In this document: one piece after another, positions 53,731 through 64,000 of the stretch
Numbering within the stretch: position 1 is the stretch's first letter
Layout: every line of letters starts with the position of its first letter
Assembly: GCA_036873755.1 (NCBI GenBank)
Contig: JAVTVY010016101.1
Location: 1-64,000 of the forward strand
Source: Hanleya hanleyi
Taxonomy: Eukaryota > Mollusca > Polyplacophora > Lepidopleurida > Hanleyidae
Length of the DNA: 64,000 nt
Direction: 5' to 3'
The notes under the pieces: generated by a model
What the model was told of the DNA's origin: nothing
Seen by the model: the letters and a program-made list of their open reading frames with translations, nothing else
Database searches by the model: none
Program-made: the position numbers and the translations under genes

Positions 53731-56700
53731 TGAGATTGTATGATGAACAATAAAGAATGGGCATGACAAGAACATACATGTAACTAAATGCATGTAGGCC
53801 TACAAAGTTCATCTAAATCGTGATTGGTAATAGAATCCAACTATGCACTTTCTTTTTGAAGAAAAATTAATTCCAAATATTAATTTTAAGAATTGAAAAA
53901 ATGCCACCCAGGTTACTTTAGAAGCAGGGTCATTTGATGTATCTTACTAATGAAGAGAAACATGGAAATGGTACTTTGCCTTGTGAAGAAGACAGGCGTC
54001 ACTTGTGAATCAGACAAAAGACATCCAGAAGACATGCAACATTTTAACATATATATCAATACAGGACATGCAGCATGCACAGGCAAGGCATACTTTCTTA
54101 CCCCTTGGCTTTTTCAACTTCGAAATCATAGACAAATCCACAACATCCTCTTTTTTTGACACATTTTTCATAATTAGCATTATTTTCACCTTTTGTCACA
54201 GGCTGCATGACCATGACAGAAACAAACCTTATATACATATATTATCTAACACAAGGGGAGACAACCAGTGTCTATGCATACCATGGGTTACCTTTTCTTG
54301 TCATTCCATATTCTGTTTTTCATTTTCATTTTAACAGAAACCATTTTATGATCTTCGAGATGGTTTAACAAAACAATGGAATTTAGCATTTCAGAGACGA
54401 AATTACTGACCACTATTCTATACTTTCAGGATATTCAATTAATTTTTCAATACTCGAGTAGTACATGCACAGGTGTTCTTCACCTTTCAGTTTTCTCGTA
54501 ATTTCAATATATATTGGACATAATAGTAAAGTTACATGTCTAACCCCTCAAATAAACCCAGGTTACAATATAGAACAATTACTCAACCTGAATGTGTGAA
54601 ATGACTTATGCATGTTTGAAATTCAGTTAGAAATGGGCAGTCATGAGGCAATAGTGAAACAAAATCTATATATACATGATATATTCACACAGGTCCAACT
54701 TTTCAATCAATGTTTTTCACAATTCATCATTTTTCTTTCTCCTTGTAATAGGTATATCCATATTCTGCAGAATGCATACGTTACATGTATGTACTAGACA
54801 GTAGAAACCATAGCGCACTGTGTGGAGCATTCTACCATGGTCTGAGTTTGTTATGGTGATCACTCTAGCAATTCAATCACAGGAAGTAAAATTACCCATC
54901 ATAAAATCTGGAGGTGATCAAATTTATTAGGACAAAATGGTCCAAAATCATGCAGATAATCCTTTATTTTTCTGTTATTTCAATGGTTTTAGAGAGTGTC
55001 CAAATTTATTAGAACAGCCAATTGAATTTTATCTCCAAATTTGGGGGGGCGATTGAATTTTGATGGGGGGATTGAATTATTACAGGGATTACTGAATTTC
55101 TGAAGTGTCCGTTTAAAACTCAGACTGAGTTAGGCTGAAGAAACGTGGTGCATAACTGACATTCAGTCTTTTTGATCAACAGAGATAATGCCTCCAGTAT
55201 ATCTTACAGAAGGATAAGCATAAATGTTCGTTAGAACATCCAATTTAGCTGTGAGCCAATCTGTTCAGTCTGACAATAGATGATGATTGACATGACATCA
55301 GAGGTTGAAATGTTCACCAAATACTCACAGGACATTTGTCAAGAATTGTCTGGCACATAATTAAAATACATGTGAACGGACTAAAAAACAGCAGGACAGT
55401 TCCAATTTTCTGCCGGACATGTCCTGCAAATAGATAGCAATTTCGACCCCTGTGACATTATTAATGCTAATGTAATCAGAGGGTATATCTCAATGAATGA
55501 GAATGGGTGTGAAGTACAGCGGCACACAGGGGACAACAATACCTTGGGATGACAATGAAGCGGCATGCGTTGCAATGGAGAACAGTACAAGTAACTTTGG
55601 GTGTTGCCTCATAGTTCTGCTTGTAGCAGTGCTATGGGTTACATGAAATCATTGATTTAATATTTCTGAGCAGGAGTAACCCATGACCATATTTGGCAAC
55701 ACTCTTTGGGTTTCCGATGAAAATAGTACATCTAGAGCTGAAATGAATGGCGAATTTTGGCATCTGAAGCTTCGGCAGTACTATTCGAATAGTATTTGAA
55801 CATTCGTTTGCAAGCTTGGAACATCAGGCGATGCAGTAGTCAATCCATCGACTGACATTGGCAGGTAAACAGGATTAGGGGGGCTTATAGTTTCCAGCGC
55901 TATTTGATTTAATTACCACAACTAAAAGATATACCAATGAAAGGCAATTATAGTAAACTCAGCCAGTGTTCTCGAGAAATTAATCGGTGATCCCAGTGAA
56001 ATTGATCGCCAATTGTGAACAACAACAAATGCTAGATCTCACCATATGGCTCATATGATATCTGTAACGAGTACAGGTATCGGGATTCTTTGACAGCCTT
56101 CTTGTGTCGACTAAGCGATGGAATATTCAATTTCATTGAGGGGAATCGTTTTCTACCTTGAACCACGTGGAGAATCAGAATCAAAATGAAGTGACACTGT
56201 CCGGGGTCGTCTAAAAATTTCAGTAGCCATAATCAAGAATTCAAGACAGACGATGATGCTGTAACTTTCAACCAATTTCAATGTTGTGTAGCATTATTTA
56301 TTATAATTTATTAGTGTATCAGGTAATTGAAAATTAATGAAAGAATATTGCTAGCCAATTTGACAAAGCCCTGGACCATATGCGTGTTGCAATGTTAAAG
56401 GGGTCGTCTCAAATATTCAAATGTCATTTTACTATTCGAATATTCAGAATTTTAACATTTTAACACCTGAACATGTATTCGACTATTCTTTTCAGCTCCA
56501 AGTACAACACACCCTGCATAAATGTAGTAGAAAGTACGTTGTAAAAAAAAATGGAAATATCAAAGTTCAAATGTTAGCCTTTATGACTAAGAACTGTATA
56601 CATGCACCAATTCACTGGTCCTAATAATGGGTTCTACTTCATCTCAATTTATCTCCTAAACTTCACCAAAGTACTAGCAATACAAATATCCAACCAAAAT

Positions 56701-56799
56701 AGTGAGATGAAATAGATCTCCATGGTGTAGGGCCTGTACTCGCAGCGACCAACTTATATCCATGGTGGCTAGAAAAATGCAGAACTACGCTTACAACAG
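53731..56799. other. No supported gene; downstream region of the VOPP1-like gene
   Basis: AT-rich, no domain-bearing frames. A short GATTGAATTTT/GGGGGG stretch near 55040-55090 resembles a degenerate local repeat. Confidence 0.45.
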
Positions 56800-59700
56800 C
56801 TATGCCGACTCCATTTTGGGTATGGTGTCAACATCTTGTGAGGGTTGAGCAGGTTTTGGAGGTTCTTCAGATGGGTTCTCAACCCTTCCCCTCTGGGCAG
56901 AGGCCACGTTGTTCTCAATGACCTCAGAATAAGGCGGGGCAGGAGGCATGCTGGGACTGAAGTTGGCCTCTGGCAGATGACCTCCTGAGCGACTAAATTG
57001 ATTTTCTGGAAAATGGAAAGAAAAAAATATATATATTAACATCTTTTCTTTGTGAACAAATGAAGATTTTGAACATTTAGTTTTCATAAATATATTCAAT
57101 CATGAAACTATTCTCCAGATATGTTGACATCACCAAGCGAAAGATCTTAACTCGTATTCTCGAATAAATACATCTACTAGCCAGCCTTTCTGGTTCACTC
57201 GCCAACGTTCGGTTTGATATCCTGATCCCTCTCTTGTGGCTTGTGTGTGGTGACCATTCTCAAAGAGAGCCGTGTCTACCCGCGGGAGACCAAAGCGACT
57301 CTCATGTAAACTGGTGACATTTTTGAATCTCCAATCTCAAAGCGAGGCAGCATGACATCATTCTCAAAGCGAGCCGTGTCTACCCGCGAACTACTTCCTG
57401 TATTAGATAACTCGCTTTCACGGCCAAGTATACATACCGACAATAATTTGTTCGCGATTGATATGCTCCGAAACGGAAAGAGTCATTTCCCAATTATATA
57501 GCCCACGTTATGTTTAGCAATTCGCTTCTAACTCGGCAGAGTGAGCAGGTCAGTGACAAGCCAGATAATCATACGCCGCCTACTCACCCCCCAAATTTTG
57601 GGGGGATGGCTCCCATTTACGCGCGAGACTCTTTCTCGCAGTAGGGAGAATGTGTGGTGACCAGACATCGGCCTAAGAATTTCTGCCAAATTTTGATGAA
57701 AGGAAGTTTTCAAATGCAAATTCGTAATAAAATGGTTCAATATACACCAGACAGTAACAACTGACACAAACGCAGTTCATCTAAGGCATGTATGTATTAT
57801 AAAAAAAATAAAGCGAGTACTTCAGGAACAAGGCCACACATTTCTAGTATATGAATATTCAATTTCAAATATTAACACATATGAGTATTGGAATATAGAG
57901 GATATAGAGCAGGGTTTTGCATGTCGTGCGATCAAATATTATAATTTTCTTTCCTGCTGAAACTTCCGATAGACAAACTGATTATTGTATATAGTATTGT
58001 ATTAGAAGACTTGGCACCAGAAAAATATAATTGGAGATAAATTTCAAGTACATGTAGATTATCAAACTAGAATCACATACTCAATGTAGAAATCCATCCA
58101 TACACCATGCATTGTTTTGTTCAATTCTGTTGAAGTTCCCGTCACAAAATATTATAATTATTATATTATTTATAGACATTATCAAATACAGCAAAAAACA
58201 AGTTCTTTGTCATCTCTCAACAAGAAATAAATTACAAAATGAAACTCGGGTTGTAGACTCTCACTTGTCCCATTTAAGAGTTCGTCAAATACAGATCCTG
58301 AAGGACGACGACATCATCTGATCAATGTTATCGCTTTCATGTGAAAACACCAAAACAAGATGGCCACCTACTATGATAGAGGTCAAAGACTTAATGTAGA
58401 TCTGCCTTTATCTATGGTGAGTGACTGAGTGGATATGGTTTAACATCATTTTCAACACTATTTCAGTCATATCACGATGTTTGGGTCCTATTCCTTTTCA
58501 CACCCGGGAACTCCACGGGTGCCCCAGTTAGTCGCCTCTTATGGCAAGCTGTATGTGGGGCTTAGGCCTATTCTTGCCATGACCTGGGGTATGCACGATG
58601 ACATCACAGGTCAACTCTAGGAGCCTCATGGGGCCCTTTATTTATAGAATGTTAGCTAGCTTCTGCAGTGCCCAGAATAGCTCCATGCGCTGGGTATTTT
58701 CAGTCAAAATAAGTGCAAAGTTGAATTAACCTCATGGATGGTTATAACAAAGAGCTCCTGCGAGTGTTGAGAATTTTGTCTGAATGCTGTGTGACAACTG
58801 CTTGGCATGAGCAGAATCCTGTATTAGCCATTCTAACAAAGTTCCTTGCACATATAAGTGCCAAACATGTACCTGTATTTTGCTGTGTTTCTGCTGGCAT
58901 GACAGGTTGTCCTGGGTATGGAGGCAGATCTGCCTTGTTTACAGGGTACAAGTCTGGCTTAGATACCACCTGGAACAAAGGATACTCATATTGTGTAAAC
59001 ATTGTCTTGAATGCCATGTATTGGCTTGTTTAAATCTGATATTCAGATTTCACAAACAGAATTTTTCCATCCAAAAGGTACTCAGAATCCTGGAATAGCA
59101 ATCAGTCACTTTCTTCTTCCTCTGGCTCACAGTCCAGGCATAATAGGTGACATATCCAAACAGTGAAATCTTGAAATTATACTTGGATCAAGTTCCGAGA
59201 ATGTATTAAAGGGGAGTTACTCTTACTGGCAGGAACAAGATTATATTTCAAGAGTTGTCTCCGTTGCAGCACGCTAAAACTCCAAGAAAAAGTCTCCTCA
59301 TCTTGGAACAAGAATGAAATAGACCTGCTGCTCCCGGTTTATAATTTATCTTTAATCCAAGCATTTGTCCCCTTGTGAATTCCATAGAAAAGACAGACAA
59401 GCTATACATGTATAGTAATTATATGCACTTTAGAGGAAAGAAGCATAATCAAAAGCAAAGGTTAACATGCTGAGAAATGATGATACTGAAGGGCAATCAT
59501 CGAGTACCTCAGAGTATGGGGGTGGTTCCATGAAGTATGAGCTTGTATCCATTCCTGGACCCGTGTACGCATAACCATTAGGGTATATAGGTATAGCCAC
59601 GGTCACTGGTACACGCACGCCTCTCCTCGGGGCACGAGATGGCAGTGTTGAGGACACTGACAATGGCCGTTGTCTGGCGAACAGCATCTGACGTCGCTTA

Positions 59701-60216
59701 TAATAGCCACATCCACCAAAACATGACATGAGAATGAACACTATAATGAACCTGGTGGAGGAGAAAATGAGCAAACTGAGTTGAACATGATCAAAGTTAA
59801 TGTATAATGTTTGAGATTTTAAATAATATGTGGGTTCTCAGTCGTCAACACGAGTTCACCAAAAGTGATAATCTATAGCTCATTAGTTGTGAATTTCCAG
59901 TCATTCAGCAGATTCCATGAACACTTTTATTTCTCCAATTAACCAGGCATTGAGACAAAAATATTTAGGCGATTTAAACCAATGAACCGGAGAAATTAGA
60001 CATTTTGTTCCAACTGAAAAGCCTTGGGTTGAACTGAAGTCTTGGTTACTGCATGGATTGTTTCATGATCTTTACATGAGGCAAGGACTCTCATCATGAT
60101 GAACTTACCAGAAGTACCACATATTCCACAGGTTCCATCTGTAGTATGTAATCATGGAGGCATTGTAGTCAGAACCACAACACCGACTACCACAACACTT
60201 GGACGGGGCCTCACAC
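56800..60216 (-). CDS. VOPP1-like: VOPP1/WBP1-like single-pass membrane protein, four exons (5' end missing)
   Basis: Four minus-strand exons join with matching phases and consensus sites: 60216-60109 (acceptor CAG, donor GTAAGT), 59751-59508 (acceptor CAG, donor GTACTC), 58969-58873 (acceptor CAG, donor GTACAT), 57005-56800 (acceptor CAG, stop). Exon 1 of the set encodes a cysteine-rich luminal end (CEAPSKCCGSRCC) and the start of the membrane segment (LWNMWYFW). The segment continues over the junction as FIIVFILMSCFGGCG, followed by a basic YYKRRQ stop-transfer. The cytoplasmic tail is proline-rich with three PPxY motifs (EPPPYSE, LPPYPG, APPYSE). The CCGSRCC plus WYFW arrangement and PPxY tail fit VOPP1/WBP1 family proteins, which bind WW-domain proteins such as NEDD4-type ubiquitin ligases and sit in endolysosomal membranes. 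Localisation and partners are family knowledge. The signal-peptide exon(s) are not firmly located. Confidence 0.82.
57180..57680. repeat. Repeat-derived insertion in the last intron
   Basis: A 30-bp block (CATTCTCAAAGAGAGCCGTG and TCTACCCGCG) occurs at 57255 and 57359, and GTGTGGTGACCA at about 57246 and 57650. A palindrome of CCCCCAAATTTTGGGGG lies at 57587-57603. It looks like a transposon remnant, class unknown. Confidence 0.45.
58416..58625 (+). repeat. Gastropod-type short dispersed repeat
   Basis: GGTGAGTGACTGAGTGGATATG, then TTCAACACTATTTCAGTCAT, CCTATTCCTTTTCACACCCG and TAGTCGCCTCTTATGGCAAG. The most complete of four same-orientation copies in the last 12 kb; a SINE-like family is likely. 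It lies in the third intron between the exons ending at 58873 and starting at 57005. Confidence 0.6.
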
Positions 60217-60330
60217 CTGACAACCAGAAATGGACAGAATGAATAAATTACGCAGAGACCCATGGATCCAGCTGACAGGCAATTTCAAATTTGGACAGGC
60301 AAAAATTGGAAAATTTAACATGGGAGAGAT

Positions 60331-60392
60331 AGTCAGTGAGTGAATAGAATTTAACGTCGTTTTCAACAATATTTCAGCTATATCGCAACAAA
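60331..60392 (+). repeat. Gastropod-type short dispersed repeat, 5' fragment
   Basis: AGTCAGTGAGTGAATAGAAT then TTTTCAACAATATTTCAGCT is the head of the same family. Confidence 0.5.
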
Positions 60393-60939
60393 CCAACTAA
60401 GCACCACCCAGCCAACATGGCCAAGTTGCGTTCCCAGCGTTCGAAATGGCGGCCTGCTATTGGCTAAAAGCAGGCCAAAATTTTGACAAAGCAGGCGATG
60501 TGGAAAATGACCTGCTAAGAAAAAAAATCTCGACCGAAAGTAGCAGGCCATAATTTTCCTGGCCATTCCTTAGTTTCCTACCTATATATAATTTTGTTTC
60601 CGTTGCACACAACGTAAATTGAATTCTTCGTGGGCGATATCATCGTACAAATACTCCACTAAAAATATAAAATCTGCAGAACAAGGCAGCGGTCGAAATA
60701 ACGCCTGCCTACCTACCGCCGCCGGCAAGTGAATTTTTCCCGTGACAAGTTGCAAAAAAATCTATCTGTCGCATGCGGAAAGTAAGATTTCATCCAGCAA
60801 AAACGATAAAATGCGATCAATTTTCGTAAATACCTTTTAGGAGTCTAGATCTATCTGAAGCAACGGACAATCCAAGAAATAATCCATTGAAAATTTATTC
60901 CAAGCCGATCTTTGGCCATTGTTGTTGGATTTCTGTCAA

Positions 60940-61020
60940 CATTTCCCGCGCCAATTTCACTTCCGGTTGCTGCGCGTCAATTCATGCGCGGTGGTCCGGT
61001 GCATGCAAAAGTCGGACCTG
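60940..61020. promoter_or_regulatory. Promoter-like GC-rich spot with E2F and ETS motifs
   Basis: TTTCCCGCGCCAAT at 60942-60955 fits a consensus E2F site and CACTTCCGGT at 60958-60967 an ETS site. GCGCGT and GCATGC words follow. It stands out from AT-rich surroundings. It lies upstream of the located exons of the minus-strand VOPP1-like gene and could be its promoter or that of an unseen gene. No start site is visible. Confidence 0.35.
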
Positions 61021-61837
61021 TTACGAAACGGAATCGGACTATCTGTTGTTTTTTTTTCCAGTTGGTACCGATGGTAAATAATATTGTTGGCCTCTTTTCC
61101 TGGGCTTCTATTCACAAGCTGAAGTTTTTCTAAGCAGACATTTCAGTTAATTGATAATTCCAACGGGACTCTGGTGGCTGATTCTAATTTATTGCAATCA
61201 GCAATTTACAAGGGGAGACTTTTGATAAATATAAGTATATATAGTCCACATGATTCAGTCAACAAGGCTTTTGCAGTTCTAATTGCAGAAATTAGGGGAA
61301 ATAGTTGTCTTTGACATATCAAAGTTGACATCAACTTTCCATTGGTGCTCAGTTTTAAAGAACATGTGTGCCAAATAAAAAAATTAATAATAATAAATAT
61401 AAAAAACGCCCACCTCATTTTTAGTTGGACAGTCAGCGAAGTTTTAGTGGAGACAGTAATACCACATACATAAAACTTCTTTTTTATTGCAATGTCTTAA
61501 AGCAGTCAAATAATTAATAATTACATAATTCAGCATCATAATTTCCTCCCAAGGTCATGAGAAGCTAAAGATTAATTAACAGAGGCCTTATTGGTGGATT
61601 TGCACATGTAGAAAAAAAAATAGCTGTCCAACTTCATAAATAGCAGGTGATGTTAGATTTGACCTGCGATTTTTTTTTCGATGGAAAAAAATAGCAGGTC
61701 ATCACAAATTTCCTAATTCGGACCCTGGTTCCTGCTACTTCAAAGAAGAAATCTTTGAAGCAGTATGGAACCAGACACCCCTCATCCACCCCATAAAACA
61801 CTGAGGACAGCGCACAAGACACAGACAGGATGCTTAC

Positions 61838-61895
61838 ATGATGCAATAAAGACAAGTGATATTACTGTGCTAGACATCTCCACATTATCAAGTTC
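61838..61895 (-). CDS. Candidate start exon with signal-peptide-like sequence
   Basis: On the minus strand an acceptor (CCAACAG) precedes GAACTTGATAATGTGGAG and ATG at 61877-61875. The frame reads MSSTVISLVFIAS and meets a donor GTAAGC at 61837. A signal peptide start is what the VOPP1-like gene lacks. However, this exon ends in phase 1 while the exon at 60216 needs phase 2, so another small exon would be required between them. Confidence 0.25.
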
Positions 61896-62084
61896 CTGTT
61901 GGAGAGATAGGGGAAACAGGGAGGTAGCCCAATGTAGAAAACGAGGGTGAGACTCACAAAATCCCTCGGCTTCCCCCAAGCAATTGAGAAATATGCTGAG
62001 AATGTGCAACATATTATGGCTATATTTACTAATCATTCAGAATTGTCCTTTTTAGAGCCCATCATTAATTCTGCAGATATAACA

Positions 62085-62440
62085 GCTCCATTCAAGCATA
62101 TATCACAAAAGGGGTATAACTTTGTAAAATAAGGCCCAAGGCAAATAACTACAATACAACTAAATAATTTGGTAGCTGTACCGAACACAGTTCTTCAGAT
62201 ATAACTGTTTAATACATTCAAGCATATCTAAGATTATTACACTCGGAAAGGGGGCCGAGACGTTTAATTTTTTGTATATATCTAGAATACAACTAGATAA
62301 ATAAGTTTCCAAAATTTAGTAGATGTACCAAACACGGATCTCCAGACATACATGTAACTTGTACACTCAACTATAAATCACAAAATAATCAGAGATTACT
62401 CGATCCGAAAACGGGCATAACTCCATAAAATATGAGCCCA
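62085..62440. repeat. Degenerate ~155-bp repeat, two to three units
   Basis: ATTCAAGCATAT, TACAACTANATAA, TTGGTAGCTGTACC/TTTAGTAGATGTACC and CAGANATA recur with similar spacing. Divergence is high. Confidence 0.4.
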
Positions 62441-63330
62441 GATGACTACACCATTGAATAACATGACGGCTATTTTTCGGATGTGGTTGTCGCTACGAAA
62501 ACGCGTGCTGTGGAAATGGGCCTTTACACAAAACTATCTTGCCCTGATAGCAGCGACAGGTGCATTGACACGTGGATCACCGAGTGAGCTCCTGTTCATT
62601 CACCGAGCCTCTACCCTAAGTCTCTGGGGCGGGTTTCTAACTAAAATGATAACTGGTGTAAATCTGATAATAAAGTATGGATCAAATGTTCCTACTACAT
62701 GTACATGTATTCCACCAATAAGCTTACAATTATGATGATTTTGTCAACTTCAGGTTAAAAATCGTTTCAGTTATCATCGATTTAAGAATATTTCCTAGGT
62801 TAAAGAGACAACGAAGCACCCAGATTAATGATCCAGAAGTCATGCGGTCAGCCACATATATGTCAGTGCACTGCCCACTGCTATTGGGGCAATCTAGAAA
62901 TGTTTAAGGATTAACTTGAATTGCCGCACAAACTCCAGATTATTGAATCCCTGTTATGCCTCTTTCAGCCTCTTTCATTCATCCCACTTCAAACAACATC
63001 TTCCATATAGTTCATCCTAGCCATCACTCATATAGTACTACATTATGAGATAAGGAAACTGTCACTGTACATGTCCCAAACTCATTGTGTAAAGAAGATG
63101 GAAACATGGTTATAATTTGCCTTCCCCACTTCAATTCTTAGGTCTACGGTTTGACTTGCCCCCGCATTCTGACAGTTACACTGATGCGGGACTCCTGGCT
63201 TAAATTTGTGGTTTGATCTTTCCCTCTCCTTTCTATGGATACAGTATGGATAATATTTTTAATCAACGATAACTGGACTATTTTCGACTTGAAGTAGCCA
63301 AAACTATCATTGTGAGCATCTAGTAGTGTG
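62441..63330. other. No supported gene
   Basis: A 97-codon frame at 62442-62735 has no recognisable domain. No other feature is supported. Confidence 0.45.
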
Positions 63331-63510
63331 GGTGAGCGAGTGAATATGATTTTGATAACGTCCCTTTCAATTAATCTTTCAGCCATTCACATCCTATTCC
63401 TTTTCACACCCAGGAACCTCAGTCGCTTCTTACAAGCAGTCTGAGGAGCTGTCCATGTCCTGCAGTGTACACAATGACACCCCAGGTCAAGGTCAATACC
63501 TGGCAGAACC
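63331..63510 (+). repeat. Gastropod-type short dispersed repeat
   Basis: GGTGAGCGAGTGAATATGAT with CCTATTCCTTTTCACACCCA and AGTCGCTTCTTACAAGCAGT follows the order of the 58.4-kb copy. Confidence 0.55.
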
Positions 63511-63862
63511 ACCTGGGTTGTTTCAGATTCATCAGAGAGCCATAGAGCGTTTCATTCCTATTCCATAACAGGGCTTGCTTTTCCATGGGAATCCGGGAAT
63601 ACGATTCCCGTCAGCACTCCCACAAAATAGTTCATGGGAATCTAACATGTATACTGTACTTCAGTAAGTGTTAGATTGATTTTTTTTCTAAAATATGTAA
63701 TTAATAAATTATCATCATCTGCATGATCTAGTTCAATCACTGTATCAGTATCAGAAACTATTGTCCGCTGCATCAGACATACTCTGGAACATGTACACTA
63801 TGCATATACATCTGATATCACTAAGGACATGAAGGAATAGATTGACATTCATGCAGGCCTAC

Positions 63863-63886
63863 ATACATGTACATGTACATGTAGGC
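63863..63886. repeat. ACATGT microsatellite
   Basis: A short run of ACATGT units; single ACATGTA words are frequent across the last 15 kb. Confidence 0.7.
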
Positions 63887-64000
63887 TCGACACTGCATAT
63901 ATATTTATCAAGACTGCTATCAATGTAATACATGTATGTAAACTATTGTCAGGTATGCAACATAAAAATCTGGTTATCTACATGTACCATTCCTTTGGGA

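Noticed and set aside
60440..61735. Pair of AGCAGGCC/AGCAGGTC repeat patches as one transposon
   Set aside because: Both patches share CCTGCT words but do not align well enough to define ends.

Overview
The window looks like nuclear DNA of a marine invertebrate, most likely a mollusc and probably a gastropod. The evidence is an intron-containing animal gene, several animal transposon classes (Polinton, Penelope-like, Crypton, Ty3/gypsy, LINE with RNase H, hAT-type MITE), many satellites, and four same-strand copies of a short GTGAGTGAGT-type repeat familiar from gastropod genomes. The organism call is inference. Most of the window is transposon and satellite DNA.

Layout. 1-1.65 kb: a decayed Polinton fragment (capsid-family protein broken by two frameshifts, then an intact adenain-like protease whose 3' end has been amplified into a tandem repeat). 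1.97-3.8 kb: an unusual block made of a GC-rich stretch, about seven units of a ~151-bp repeat carrying six perfect NRF-1-type palindromes, four YY1-type motifs, and a CRE/octamer/CCAAT cluster, followed by an unrecognised ORF. 5.4-10.6 kb: a 153-bp duplication, a LINE RNase H remnant, an ATATCCACAT-rich repeat interrupted by an 805-bp TIR element, and degenerate repeats. 10.7-26.2 kb: several Penelope-like element (PLE) copies and tails, nested inside inverted repeats, foldback MITEs and a 48-bp satellite present in both orientations; one small ORF with a likely signal peptide lies at 22.55 kb.

26.9-31.3 kb: a 37-bp satellite array interrupted by a Crypton-like tyrosine-recombinase element that carries short terminal inverted repeats and abuts a 119-bp palindrome. 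32.15-43.85 kb: a LINE reverse transcriptase split by a young, complete Ty3/gypsy element (two 2,553-bp LTRs, intact 1,846-residue Gag-Pol, tRNA-Leu-type primer site, AGCT target duplication). The LINE frame reconnects when the element is subtracted. 44-50.6 kb: a second LINE fragment (RNase H), a ~310-bp tandem repeat, a nearly intact PLE reverse transcriptase, an oppositely oriented PLE GIY-YIG end, a C2H2 zinc-finger ORF and a hAT-type MITE with an 8-bp target duplication.

50.6-64 kb: lower repeat density. Four phase-compatible minus-strand exons encode most of a VOPP1/WBP1-like single-pass membrane protein with three PPxY motifs. This is the only confidently recognised host gene, and its first exon(s) are not settled. 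Apart from that gene and the Polinton, PLE, Crypton and gypsy proteins, most open frames in the window look like chance frames in repeats or AT-rich DNA.
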